Origin: Agriotes lineatus
Taxonomy: Eukaryota; Arthropoda; Insecta; Coleoptera; Elateridae
DNA length: 64,000 bases
Reading direction: 5' to 3'
Assembly (NCBI GenBank): GCA_940337035.1
Contig: OW679203.1
Location: 22,887,495 to 22,951,494 of the forward strand
In this document: in pieces, positions 33,451 to 45,660 of the stretch
Numbering within the stretch: the first letter of the stretch is position 1
Layout of the letters: each line of letters starts with the position of its first letter
Translations under genes and position numbers: made by a program
The notes under the pieces: generated by a model
Databases searched by the model: none
The model's input: the letters and a program-made list of their open reading frames with translations, nothing else
Told to the model about the DNA's origin: nothing

Positions 33451-36400
33451 TACGTAAGTGTGAACATTGGATATTCCCGTTTGCCCCATTTGAACATTTC
33501 CGTTGACAGAAGTACCATGTCATGTTTTGGAGCTAATTGTATGCAGTGTAAATACAATATTGACAGGTTTTAAGGTCCCACTTTACCGAACACTACAGTT
33601 AAACAAGTGCCTGCTTACAAGTGAAAGCAAAATGACAGATGACGAATTTACGTAATTGTGCCATTGCGATGAATGTGGAATAGGGTTCACATTGGAATTC
33701 TATAAGCCTAGAGATCTCGAAAGTCTAAATGTTATGTTCGTTTATTCAAAACCATTTGTCGATTGACTGTCATGGCAAGTCGATTAATTCACAGTAAACG
33801 ACTTTTGGATTTTGTGATAGTTGCCCTTACAACCACTGCTTCAGAAAGACTAAAATTGCGACAACTGGGCCAAATTTAACACAATTGTCTTAAAGAAACT
33901 TTCAATCTTACGTTGATGTCCTAGAATACTTGTACTATATGCTTCTAAGCTTTTCGTAGTGCTAACTGACACAACAATTTCTTACCCGGACCATATTTGT
34001 AACATCATAGCTGCGAAGAAAATATTAAAACTGTAGTTACCAGCGAACGATGTAAAATTGCCTTTCTGAAACTATTTTAACGGCCATTGTGGCAACCCTA
34101 TGGCTTTTTTGGTTCATCCACTTCTTCGCACTAAGTTATTTGAAGTTGTAGTCATGTGCAGTTTGAAGTATCTAAGAGTTTTATTGTTGAATTACTCCGG
34201 CTTCAGAAGTGCTTTACTGCAGCACGGTTATTATTAATCCATCTGTCTCCCAGCTGATCGTTACTACTTGCCCAGCAGCCGCCGTTAAACCTTAATTTAA
34301 AGCCGGGTTTTCCAAACGTGTTTGCGTCCTTGTAGCCCAAGTGTCATCAGGATCTACAATTTTAAGTTAGAATCCGTCTCCCGCCCTTAATTAGATATTA
34401 TTTAATACTTTGCCGATAAACGCATTTATTAATTATGTAGTCTTCAACGTCGAATGCAATATTTATGCATTTATATTGTACTGTTTTTAGGAAACTGCGT
34501 ATCGTTCGTCTAACGGACCCAAACTCTAAGCTCCTCCCCATAAGGGAGAAGACCAGTTCTCAGCTGACCTTCAAGAACACTGCGTAATTCTTGTGTGCCG
34601 AATATAGTAGTATTAAATTATTATATCTGATTCCATTGTGACGCAAAAGGGAGTGCTCAATTTTAGCAATATAGACTTTCCAAGCAGATAAAGACAAAGG
34701 TGGACTTACTCAGTGCACCAATTCTTTACATTTTTCAAATTCTTATTGGCGCTTCCCAGTATATCACAGGCCAGTAAAAACAACAAAGTCGCGCCTCAAT
34801 AATATCAATCGTAAGTATATTTAGCTAGCCGCGTGCAACTTTAAACTGTGTTACAGGTAGTAAATATATATCCACCTGTGTCGTGGTCTCATTAAAATCA
34901 ACCAAAACTTGTATTTGAACCTCTATAAACATTTATCATTCTTCTAGTTCGTAATCTGAACCGTGTTTGTGAAATGACCGCCATAAAAATCTAAAACTGC
35001 GATTACCACCCCAAAACTCCAACAAACGTCCTACAAAGCCTTAAATTTTCTATGGGTCTATAACAACAACCGCGGCATGTCTTATCAGCGTTGTTTGACT
35101 CTATAACTTCCTAGGGCGATGACTTTTACATAGTGATTGCCATTAAAAGATCAAAACTGTGAGTACCAGTGGATACTTAACAGAACATGTTGGATCAGTT
35201 CTTAAAATTGTTATTAGTCCGTTTGAGCGTCTGCGTAACATGTTTTAGAACCGCAGTTTTAGAAAAGGGCTAGAACCGATACAAACGTAACACAATCGTC
35301 ATAAGGAAATCTTACATTGTTTTCGTTGAAATCCTGTTTACAATACACTACCGGCATGAAAGTTAATCAGTGGGCCACCTGATGTGTCTGCGTGCATTGG
35401 AATGAGGAAATACCGTCAGGAAACGTTTCCCTCAACTAAAAAAGTGTGTGCTCAGCTTCAAGATATAACTTACATTGCCACAAGGGTAATTAGTGCTTAT
35501 AACACTGTTTAAATTATCATAACACGGTCACGCGTAGGAAGCCAATGATTTGTTCAGTGTTATTTACTTCGACACGAAGTGTACGAAGTATTGAAATTCC
35601 CTCTTATCGAAAACCACTATGAGTCAAATATCTCTAAAATTCGTGCCAACCGCTTAATGAACCCACTATATCAAATCTCCGTCTCGGCTGTGCGGATTTT
35701 TTGGTGAAGACCCCAGCCCACTAGATCCCTCCCTCGTATTGGGGGGTGCCTAAACGTGCTGTGCGGGGTATGTATGTTCGTATGTGTACACGATTCCGGT
35801 CGCCAGAAACCTTCCTGAAGTCTTGGATCGTTTTCATACGATAGCTCCTCCGAAAATGAAGGCAACATCAACTTTTGCGGTATGGACGTCGGCAAAAAAA
35901 ATTTTTTTTTGTTTTTTTTTTCGATAAATAACTTGTTCATAATATTTCATTGTATTAGCGAGACGGAGTGATGCTGAGTGTCGAAGTATTCGTGGGAAGC
36001 ACGAAAGGGCGCTTTTATTGGGTGGGGGTACCGTATATTTACGAGATTACGATCCCAATCAACGGACCAGGTCTACGCCTTGGCTAAATAATCATTACGC
36101 CCAGCAACAATACATTGATTCGGCTAGTTGCTACTGTAACAGGAGGTCGGTTGGACGATAAGAAACATATGTGTATACTAGCTCAAAATTTGGTTACTAG
36201 GATACCAGGATGTTTTACACTTCGGGATTAATCAGCTGTCTAATCAATCAAACCGCAGAACGTAAAACAAGAAACTTTGTCGGAAGGTGGGTCTTGGTAA
36301 ATCCGACAGACAATGGAGTTACCTTTAACGCGGCATCTTAAATAATTGTCAATTCTGGTTCCATTAGAACATTTCCTACAAGGTGTTGTACAGAAAAAGT

Positions 36401-36739
36401 AAGAAAATACATCAGTAAAGTTATATAAGCCGTTCTATTAAACAGAGATATAAATTATATTGAAATCAGCAAATCTGACATGACATTTCAAATTAGCAGC
36501 ACCCTAAGTAACGTAACTATATATACCTCATAATCCAAAAATTGTGGATTACAACAGCAATCGTCAATTGTTTAACAATTTGCTGTCCAAAAGACGCTTC
36601 TCAATTCAGTTGTATTAGAGCGTTATGGAGCAATACTCGATAAGTAAGAAATCTGCATTCATAGGTTTCTTAATTTCTGATAAGTATGTGAGTACTAATT
36701 CTAACGTAGTGGGTAGCTTACAGTTTCTTTACTGGTCAG
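33451..36739. other. Non-coding stretch with diverged internal repeats
   Basis: No gene recognised. 33,835-33,935 and 35,235-35,345 share a decayed segment (ACACAATTGTCTTAAAGAAA against ACACAATCGTCATAAGGAAA, with similar flanks). 33,998-34,050, 34,970-35,020 and 35,120-35,170 share a word like AAAACTGYRRTTACCA. 35,680-35,940 is a low-complexity, repeat-like block with a long A/T run (TTTTTTTTTGTTTTTTTTTT near 35,904). Confidence 0.45.
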
Positions 36740-37136
36740 AGGCGTCCACGGCGGCTGGCCATGATGGAAAAGCGGCCAGATGGCGATGAGGTGCCTTCAA
36801 CCTCTCCTAGAGTTCAAAGTAAGTTGTGGTTGAGAATAGTCAAAATTAACGTAGTGGCATGGAACTTGTCGGAACACATACAACTGCGGAATACGACGCT
36901 GATTTACTTAAGATGCAATCGAAAAGCAGTCGTCGTATTCGGTATTAACGGAAATTGAAAATGGTACCGTAATTAACGGTAAAATGTCCTTGCATATAAA
37001 TACCTTACTTAAAAACGTACTCAACGGCGCATCTGCTCCTTTCGGGTTTCCAGCCCCTTCGCTGAATACGTCAGCACTACGTGGACTGGCGAAGGCAGCT
37101 CTTAGCGACATGCCGCCTCGGACTCCGACTCAATAG
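36740..37136 (+). CDS. Two-exon gene fragment with stop codon (unknown product)
   Basis: Exon 1 is 36,740-36,818. It follows a pyrimidine-containing acceptor (TTTCTTTACTGGTCAG) and ends at a consensus donor (CAAA|GTAAGT). The frame reads RRPRRLAMMEKRPDGDEV then PSTSPRVQ. The intron is 36,819-37,053 (235 bp), with branch-like CTCAAC and a strong acceptor (CTCCTTTCGGGTTTCCAG). Exon 2 is 37,054-37,136, reading PSLNTSALRGLAKAALSD then MPPRTPTQ and TAG. Exon 1 ends in phase 1 and exon 2 opens with two bases completing a Thr codon, so the phases agree. The encoded tail is basic, Ser/Pro/Thr-rich and has no known domain. It could start at ATG 36,761 or continue from an exon further upstream. GC content is well above the surroundings. 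Confidence 0.45.
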
Positions 37137-38829
37137 CTCAAGCCTAACTTCAATATTCCCACTTAGGCGTGAAGTCAAGCGCTGCCTCTACTTAGCGTTA
37201 GTTAATCACCTAGCACGCGCGCTCTGCGTTAAGCTCGATGTGTACAAAAAACAGTGGCGGTGTGAATTCTTAAACTGACCTAATAGTTTCTTAGAGTTGA
37301 TAAAATAACTGCCACTAACACTATTTTTAGCCTTTATTAGGGTTTACTCACCTAGCAATATCTTAGCGCGGCTGCTATTGAATGTGACTGCCAAGAATTA
37401 GCTAATACTACAATTGCGATTCAGTATTACCACAGAAGATTGTTCTGATATCGAATTTCAGTAGATAATATAATTTCACTGATACCTAACTTCCCATCTG
37501 CAGCACTACTTCGTTAATAATTTAATGCCTTTCACGTTTTTACAGTTTTGGATTTGTACAATAATGTGTTGCAAAGGTGGTTATGTAAAGTGAATTGGTG
37601 ACGTTACCACATATTTTGCACAATCGTTGACTCTTTTAAAGGCAGAACTGACATTACGGTACGTCAATGCATATTTACATAAAAACATGGGCGATAGTCA
37701 TAGTATATTTGTGCCATACAAGCTGCTTGTATTCATAGCTAAGTAGGTTTATTACATTCAATGCATTCCACAAAATTTATAGTTAGAGAAGTTTTGCAGT
37801 CATTAACGTTCTGCATGCAATTAGGGTTTTATTAGCGCATATCTATACAACCATCAATGTACATCGTCCAAATACGTGGCCTCCAGCTAGAATCCACACT
37901 GTAAACTAAAATCTTGGAAGAGATGGCCGATAATTGGATGCCCGCCCAGCTGCCAAGTTAAGCCTGTTCTGTCATGTAACTATTTCGCACATTCACGATA
38001 AAACCCTATATTTAAATATTTATTAATGGAAGACGATGTACCAGCACGTAGAGATGCAAAGCAGGGGCAACTTCGTCAAAAAGGGCCGGTTTATATCCAT
38101 TATTTTGCAGCCACGCAAGAAAGCAGCCCCCGCCCGCGCTAACTGGCCTTAAAAAGAAGCGGGAATGAGTCACAGCGGACTCTAAAAAAAAGCAGCAGCG
38201 AGCTTTCCCCGGCAACCTCCCCCAAGGGCAGGCACGACTGCTGTATTACAAGCCCTGCGCCTGCAATGGATATTAGAGGTGTGCTTTATAATGTGCCGAA
38301 ATGTACCTGCGCCAAGAAATCCCATTTTTTTCGGGCCATAATCTGGCGAGGAATTTACATTTATGAAATACTTCTTTATTCAAGAAAGTTTATGTTATCT
38401 CGCGAGCTGAGTATTTTATAAAAACTGCGTTACTTCGCGAGGCTACCGTTCAGCTATTCGTCGCTTAAGCGGATCCGCCCAAATTGCTTCTGCTGCTAAC
38501 AGTTCAAATTTATTATATAACTCTACGCGGAATTTGGCTATTATCGTAAGCACTATCTAATTTTCGAGTGTCACTAATGATCTGAAATCGTGTTAAAAAT
38601 ATTAGTGTTTATCGTATCGAATACATGCTGGATCCTTATTTTTACTAATTTTTTTTTACTATATACATATATACAACCATGAGGTTTTCTTTCTTTCTGT
38701 GCTATATCTTTGATGGATATTCCATATAACTCCGTTTACTGCTGCCCAAAACATAGAGATTGTCGTTAATCTTATCTATTGTCACAGGTTGTACATGTAC
38801 ATTGTACAGCCATGATATTCGTCTTCGTC
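37137..38829. other. Non-coding stretch with a GC-rich block
   Basis: No gene supported. 38,040-38,290 is GC-rich and contains an AP-1-type TGAGTCA (38,165) beside A-rich runs. A 67-codon minus frame lies in it, but composition and the lack of splice sites suit a regulatory block better. The rest is AT-rich. Confidence 0.4.
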
Positions 38830-40010
38830 TTAGTTTCTCACTTAAATGTGGATTTGAAATCCTTTGCTATCCTGGAAAATTTATCTCAGCACCTATTTAT
38901 CGCGTTTGTAGTAGCTAAAACTCGTCTATTTGTGATAGTATTCAGAAGTATTTCAGAAACAAAACTCCCATTAGGTCACCCCCATCCTCGGCTTAGTAAT
39001 TTTCTGTTTTGGGGCTCTGATTTCAACACTAGAAACACCTGGAAAAAATATTTGTAACCGGCTTGGGTTTGTTGACGAGATATCTCTCTCAGAAGTGTAG
39101 CGTAACCTTTCGCTCGTAGGATTCACACCATCAAATGGGGAAAGCCTGGAGACTTCAACCCTGCAGCTTTTGGCGCAGCTTTGTCACCGAAGTCAGGACC
39201 AGAACTTCCCAAGACCTCTTCATGGCGCTCTACAAGATTGAATATCAGCATGCCAGGCAGCGATTCACATCTTTTTCGAGCCATTTCTATTACCCAAACA
39301 CCCAGAATTGGAGAAACGCTACTCGTGTATATGCTGAATCCTTATCACAGTGTTCTACTTACTGGTTGCAGTACGATTTTAAGCAAATCGTTGAGGAATA
39401 GATCGTCTGCATCTTTAGGGATTGTATCCTTCGTGCATACAGAATTAGTTTTTATCCTAGGAACTTTTAGTATTTTTATACTGTCAGGTTCAATGATTTT
39501 GGTCGCAAACGATTAGTGCTACATACGCTCAACGACGCAATAATGTTATTTGCGAGGGATTACTGCAGCTTTTATCTGTTGCTAATTGGCGACAATTATA
39601 CGAATTGAAGTATAGTACAAGCATTTGGACTTGTACGAGCTTCTTCGCGGATTTGGATCTCTAACGTAATCGAACATTATATGCTTTTAGATTTTATCCG
39701 CCGTACTCCGCTTTCTCGCGGTTGTCATTTACAGTCGGGAAGTGTGTGTTCGTGTAGTGCTTTGCGAGCATCATCGTACAACAATTTGTTATTTATTCAG
39801 GCGATTTTAATAATTTTTTGCCAATAGAGGTGTGTACACCTACAAACCGTTTTACATTCTTAACTAGTAAAATTAAACTAAAGCTTCCAGTAAAAATAAA
39901 GGTTACATTCACTACAGTTACAACAAAATATATCTTTAAGTTAAAATGAAATCACTACAAATGCATTGAAATATAAAAAATATAAGTTTATACCACTTAC
40001 GACTTTATTT
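38830..40010. repeat. Dispersed repeat, copy B
   Basis: Colinear diverged copy of 32,290-33,450 (see copy A for matching words). It has no intact frame of note; the minus-strand segment equivalent to copy A's 101-codon frame contains several stops. Same orientation as copy A. Confidence 0.65.
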
Positions 40011-41641
40011 GAGTGTGGCATTTGTTATTTTTCTTGTACCCCTCTTTCGCTTGTACACGCCGTGTTCTTTTTGGAGGTGAATAGATAAACTTTTGGGTTA
40101 TAGCAAATTCGAGTTTTTTATTTATTGCTTTATTGGTAATGTTATGTAGTTTAGTCATCTGTCCCCATTATCTCTGCGTTCATTTTTTTCTCTCTTTCAT
40201 TTCTGGGGTTCCTTATTTTCAAGGTGCGACTTTCTTTTTGTCTGTGTAGTTGATTCGGTATTTACCTTATTTCTGGTGTTTCTGGGTTCACATCTAAATC
40301 AGTACGTTGGATGCTGTAGCCCTGTGATTGTGGTTTGAAATTGAAGTGGGAATGTATGAGATTGTTGTGCTTGGTTAGGGGTTCACGCTAGGGTAGCTGC
40401 GGAAACTCCCTTTCCATTCAGCAGCAAAAGCAAGACTTGATTCGATGCTGGTTTCCCTTCACCTAGACGGCTGGTCATTTCTGTTGTTGATTAAGCTTTT
40501 ACTACTCTTGTTTCTCAGCGTTTGGATGTGGGCTTTGCGATTTGCTTTTTATTTTTCTAATTGCTATATAGCTTTCTAGCGTACCTCTGCTTCAAAAGAT
40601 TTTTTTTGTGCTAGGTAGTTGATTGTATTTTGGGGTTGGTTTAGATGTATGTAAGGAAATAGTAATTATTTAATTAAGATATTTTTTTCTTTGCTTCTTA
40701 GTATGGTATCAGATGGTGTCTCTCCGCCATCGCACCACTTCATTCAAAAGTTTCTTCATCCAAGCTTACTATTTCTTGTAGCATTCTTCTGCTGTTTCAA
40801 CTGTTCGAAATCATATTTCGCTAGTTTTGCTCTTCTTCTCTTCTATTTTATGTGGTTGTTTCTGTTGCTTCTACTTAGGTTCGGTTGTGCTTGGTAAATT
40901 TATGGCAGCTAATTTCTTTTATTCAGTGAAAGTGCCTGATGTTGCTGGTTTACAGTGGTGTATCTATGGGCGCTTTTGCTTTTCTTTACTCACTGCTGTG
41001 GTTGTTGTGGTGCCCTCCGTTGTAGTGGTAACTTTGCTTAGCATACATTTGGGTTCCTCGAACCATATGTCTACTTTCTTGAACGGAATTTACTATCCGC
41101 AAGTGAGTTATCCGGTTTAGTACCTGTTAATTCCTTTTTCTATGCGTTTTCCTTCCTAAAGCACCTCAAAATTGAAAATGTGACAAGCCAATTAAAGTCT
41201 CTCAAATGGAGATTTACTACCAATAAAATAGTTGTCACATTCACTTCGTCGCACATTCTGGCTTACGCTGCGAATGGTGTTATTACTGTGTTTACCGTTC
41301 TTATTACCGTCGATCTAATGCTGCGTCGGTACTTATTGTATCTCCACTAAACCCAAAACGGGTAGAGGCTGCAAACATCGGCTTCACACACCCCAAAAAA
41401 ACAGAGTCGTGTTAAAAAGTATTCTTTAATACAGCTATATGCGATTGCACTACAGTACCCCCAAGTGGAAATCCTGGCTGCTACAAATTTCCAAGACCAT
41501 GGCACCAGCCTCGTTCGGCTGGTGCGGTGTGCGATGTAATTAACGTGACTTGTACGCTAGAATATGACTTCCTAAGGGCTGGGTGTTAGTGAAGTTTCTG
41601 TTAGCGGACTTAGTAAAACCATTCCTCTTAAGTTGGTAACA
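40011..41641. other. Pyrimidine-rich plus strand, no gene
   Basis: Between about 40,170 and 41,100 the plus strand is strongly T/C-biased, which yields long hydrophobic-looking frames that are probably artefacts. The minus strand reads like a lysine/glutamate-rich decayed frame but has many stops. A strong hairpin lies at 41,502-41,525 (GCACCAGCC / GGCTGGTGC, six-base loop). Confidence 0.4.
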
Positions 41642-41990
41642 GCCTACTAACAGCAATAAAGGGCTGCGATGTCAGGTTTAATGATCCACTTGGCCCAATA
41701 GCAGGAAGGAGGTTGTGCGAACAAGAAGCCTACTAAAAGCAATGTAGTGCTGCGATGTCAGCTTTAATGATACCCCTTGAAATAAAGGTTAGAAAAGTAA
41801 TTTTGTGAACCAACAACCCTAGTAGCAGCAATTAAACACTATGATGTCAGCTTTATGCTTCACTTAGAGAAATAAAAGTTAGAAAAACAGTTGTACGAAC
41901 CAAAAAGCCTACTGACGGCAACGAAGGCCCTTGATGTCAGCTATAATGATTCACCTAAACAAATGAGAACGAAATAATCCGTTGCAGTCG
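41642..41990 (+). repeat. Tandem repeat, four units of 86-90 bp
   Basis: Unit starts lie at 41,642, 41,728, 41,817 and 41,907. Each runs GCCTACTAACAGCAAT..., then GATGTCAGCTTTAATGATTC, AAATAAAAGTTAGAAAA and a GTGCGAACCAA-type end. Units are diverged (about 75-80% by eye). No coding sense; the parent element is unknown. Confidence 0.85.
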
Positions 41991-44900
41991 TACTTTTGAT
42001 AACTCTCTAAGCTACCACGTGCACCACACCGTACTTTTTCTTAAAGGGCGAGATGCATATTCGTTTTATACTCGAGACATATATAAGACGTAGTTGTTTG
42101 AAGGGCATTAACTAAAAAAGAGCAATTTGCGTCGGAACCAAAACCATACGCAGATGGAATGTGTAATTGGCCCTTGCCAAACCAAACCTTAATCAATCTT
42201 TACTCCAATCAAATTATAAATTGGAATTTTCCACGCAGTTTTCACATCTTTTGGTACATAAAAACATGCGACTTAAACTATTGTAAGAAAAAAAAATATT
42301 AGAATATATTCTACACACTGCTTTACGGGTAGCCACTTGTAGTAGTATACTTCGTTATATACTGCGCTATGAATTACAACTTCATGAAATTCACTATTGG
42401 AGGTTATTTCCCCCTTTATCATTAGGTAGACATGCTATAAATATGGCAATTACAATATATCATTTCTGTATGAGAATCATATCAATTAGTTAGGATTATT
42501 TTTGTTGCAATTACAAATATTGACGCTTTTGTTTCTGTGGTTGCTTGGTAAAAAACAAAAGTTAGGGAGTTGTTAATAGACAGTTGTAAAGGAAAAGCTA
42601 CAGAAAAATGTCTAAGCAAATTTGCTATAAGCAGGTAGCATTTCGAGTTTCTAAACTGAGTGGTGAAGATGCGTTTGCGATTTCTGTCTTGAAAGTCGGT
42701 GCCCACTTCCTAGAATGAGCATTTGAAGTTTACAAATTTTAAATATAAACCCGAAGACCAACTAAGGGGTGAGTCATTCTAATGGCATAGCGTTAAAGTG
42801 CTTTACAACTATTTTCCTACAGCTTTACTATGTTTTTGTACTATTGTCGATCTTCCTCAGCGTTTTTATACATTGACATATTTTTTTGTATGCTATATGC
42901 TCGCGTTGTATTTTAATTTTTGTTAGTGTGCTGCTCAACTTCAATTGCAATATTTATGCGTATGTACACACTTGAATTTATTATTTGGATGAGTTGTATA
43001 TATTACCTATTAAATACAACATTATTAATGAGTGAATATATGGTTTTGTTTTCTAATCGCTTTTTATGTTTTTAAACGTTAATAACTTTCTCAAGCCTTA
43101 TAGATTCATTAATAATATAATCATAACGAGTGGTCCTTTATGCTGTATTTGAAATACGACCACTCTACCGTTCTATTATACAGGTTCTATCTGGTATTTT
43201 ACCAGATGCACAAAGAGAGATGCTGCTATAATTTATTTTGTTACAAGTGTCGGTTATTACGCTTAACGGACTTCTTATATACGCAATTTCTGTTTAATTA
43301 ATTAAAAATATAGCAAGTTGGAATAAAATATCACAACCCTTTTACACCACCACAGTTTGACATCAAGTTTAAACATTTTTTTTTAGTTTTAATTTGCTAA
43401 TAATAGTTGGAGCTTGAAGTGCATATAGTTTTTCGGCACACTGTCACCTTGATAAAGGAAATTTAAACTTGCAGAACGGCTTGTTAACATACACCTAGCA
43501 ATCACTGATGTTCAGCCACTTTCCGTCTTTGGTGCCACGTTGAGTAATGCCACCAATCATCATTACGAAGTTATCCCTGTCCTGTGTAGTGTAGGAAAAT
43601 ATATAGGAGATTATTAATATTTCCAAATATGTGCTTTTCCTGGTCCTTTCTTACCCTGTACTCCTCTTTCTATCGCATTATTTAACCAAAGTACTTTTGT
43701 TTCTCTATTTTATGTATTGTAAGTAAGTGTAGTTGCACTTTCATTACATTTACCACTATCTCGTTTGATATTTGATTGATCCACGGTATAGTACTATATT
43801 GCTAGCGCGTGCAAGTGGGGAGATCACAGCGTAAGTGAGACAGACAACCATCTGTTTCCTTGAACACGTGAACCAAGCTGTGCAGTTTGAATTCCAAGCA
43901 TGCGCACGAGATGCGTAGTTTTCAGAGAGAGAGAGTATGTTGGCGCCGTAATGTTTTCGCCCGTTCCCAGACCGTACTAGCAATATAGAAGTATTAAATA
44001 TATGGCTATACTTACCATTCAGCGATATATTCACAATTCAAAGTATGTTATCTTTTTTTTTAGTATTTTTCTTTATGGTCCAGGTTTCACAACCATATTG
44101 TAATACAATTAATCACATGTAGCGGTTTCTATTCAAGAAGAATATGTTGATGTACTGGAATATAGCTCAAGGAACGAGTTAAGAAAACGAAATTTGCGAA
44201 TGTCTCGTAAATAGTATCGTAATGAACGACTCAGTGCCAACGATTAAACAAAAAAGGCTTAAAAGGCTCAAAATATATTTGTTTTTAGATATTGAGCATA
44301 TTGCCAGCTCGAGAATTCTAATCCCACTCCTTGCTTGGAGCTCAATATGCCACGTTCACTTCATTAACCGCGTGTTATTCGGTCCCAATATTCCTAATCC
44401 TCTTTAGTGCATGCATGCCAGAGTGCATTTGAATGACCCGCCATCTTTAATTTACTTACGCGATTACTCGAAATCTGGCAATTCAAGGCTGACGGTGCTG
44501 ATGTCTTTTACGATTCGGCCCATTAAAGCTTGAGCCGTTTGAAGCAGCTAAAGGGGTTTAGGAATGCAACTATGTAGAATTTTATTTTTCAGTTCGAATA
44601 GTGACTGCAAAATTTCTGCTTTACGTAGTAAGCTCTACATTTGTTATATGCACGCCGGACAAAGGCCATGCCTTAAACGTTGGAAAACTTTAGATTATTA
44701 GTTGAATCCAACGAGTTCTGGAACAATTATATTTGACCTCTAACTGAACCTGCAAATATTAATCAACGCAGAGATTGAAATATTCAGCTTACATAGCAAA
44801 TGCTTCGAAGCTGAACGGAGCCTGGAATTTGTCGAGTTGTCAGTACCGAGTGTGTTATTTAGTGGCTAGCATACTTCCTTGTTATACTGGAATTTTAGTG

Positions 44901-45319
44901 GTCATACCTGTGCGATGTGTTAGAGATTGGTGTAGTTTCATTTTAAATTAATGTGGAAGTTGGAGAACGGGTTGGGAATTCGCAAACGCCTAGAATATTA
45001 AATTACTCTTACTTTTTAGTCCTCTGAGTTTATTAACCATGATACAAAAGACATAATACGTGGAGTTAATTGTTAAGTTGTTAAAGTTCTGTCAGCTATT
45101 GTCAAACTGAGATTGTAACAGTTGAAAAATATGGTACGCATAAAAACTGTTGTTATCCAATGTGCTTCAATATGGAATTTACTTCAAAAGATCCGGTTTC
45201 TACAAGTGACACAAATCTACAAGAATTCCGAGTAAACATATGGGTGAAGCCATTTAATGCCATAAATTTTTCGAAAGCAATTCGAAAGCATATGCCGAAT
45301 CAAATAGATGAAACTGAGT
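41991..45319. other. Gene-free stretch
   Basis: AT-rich, with no supported gene or repeat apart from a short GA run near 43,927. The block near 44,440-44,560 is somewhat GC-richer but featureless. Confidence 0.5.
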
Positions 45320-45660
45320 TATCGATAAATCCCCATTTACGATATGTAAAGGGGTCCGGTTGCACAGTGGGGAGAGTTGGGTAATAGTTAAAATAAAATG
45401 GAGATCGCTTATGATAGTCAAAATGATTATACCTTGAACAGTATGGGATAAATTGCTGTATTAGAGCACCACCTGATAGGTTCTAAGTCTATCAAGAAAT
45501 GGAAAATATGAGTACTGCTCAGCTCCAAGGACATAGAACAGTGACATTTGCGGTCCTCGAAGCAGAATATCTGTGTCTGAAGTCAAGTGCTAAACAGACC
45601 ATTGGTCTTCGCTTGGATCCGATCCACTTTATTCGTTGGGGCGGGAATTTTCAAATGAAC
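45320..45660 (+). pseudogene. Ty1/copia pol relic (end of RT and RNase H)
   Basis: Two motifs lie in the order and rough spacing of a copia-type polyprotein. PHLRYVKGSGC at 45,331-45,363 matches the conserved LRYVKGT near the end of the RT. TVTFAVLEAEYLCLKSSAK at 45,538-45,594 matches the RNase H motif around EAEY, followed by QTIGLR in place of the usual AxWLR. Stops and a frame change separate them. No LTR, primer-binding site or integrase could be matched nearby, so this is a short, old fragment. The EAEY motif in particular makes chance unlikely. Confidence 0.55.

Noticed and set aside
35678..35972. CTCCGTCTCG and CGAGACGGAG as terminal inverted repeats
   Set aside because: Only ten bases match and the similarity does not extend inward or outward.
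40691..41120. Leu/Phe-rich plus-strand frames resembling membrane proteins
   Set aside because: The plus strand here is simply T/C-rich, which generates hydrophobic codons; no start context, splice sites or family motif.
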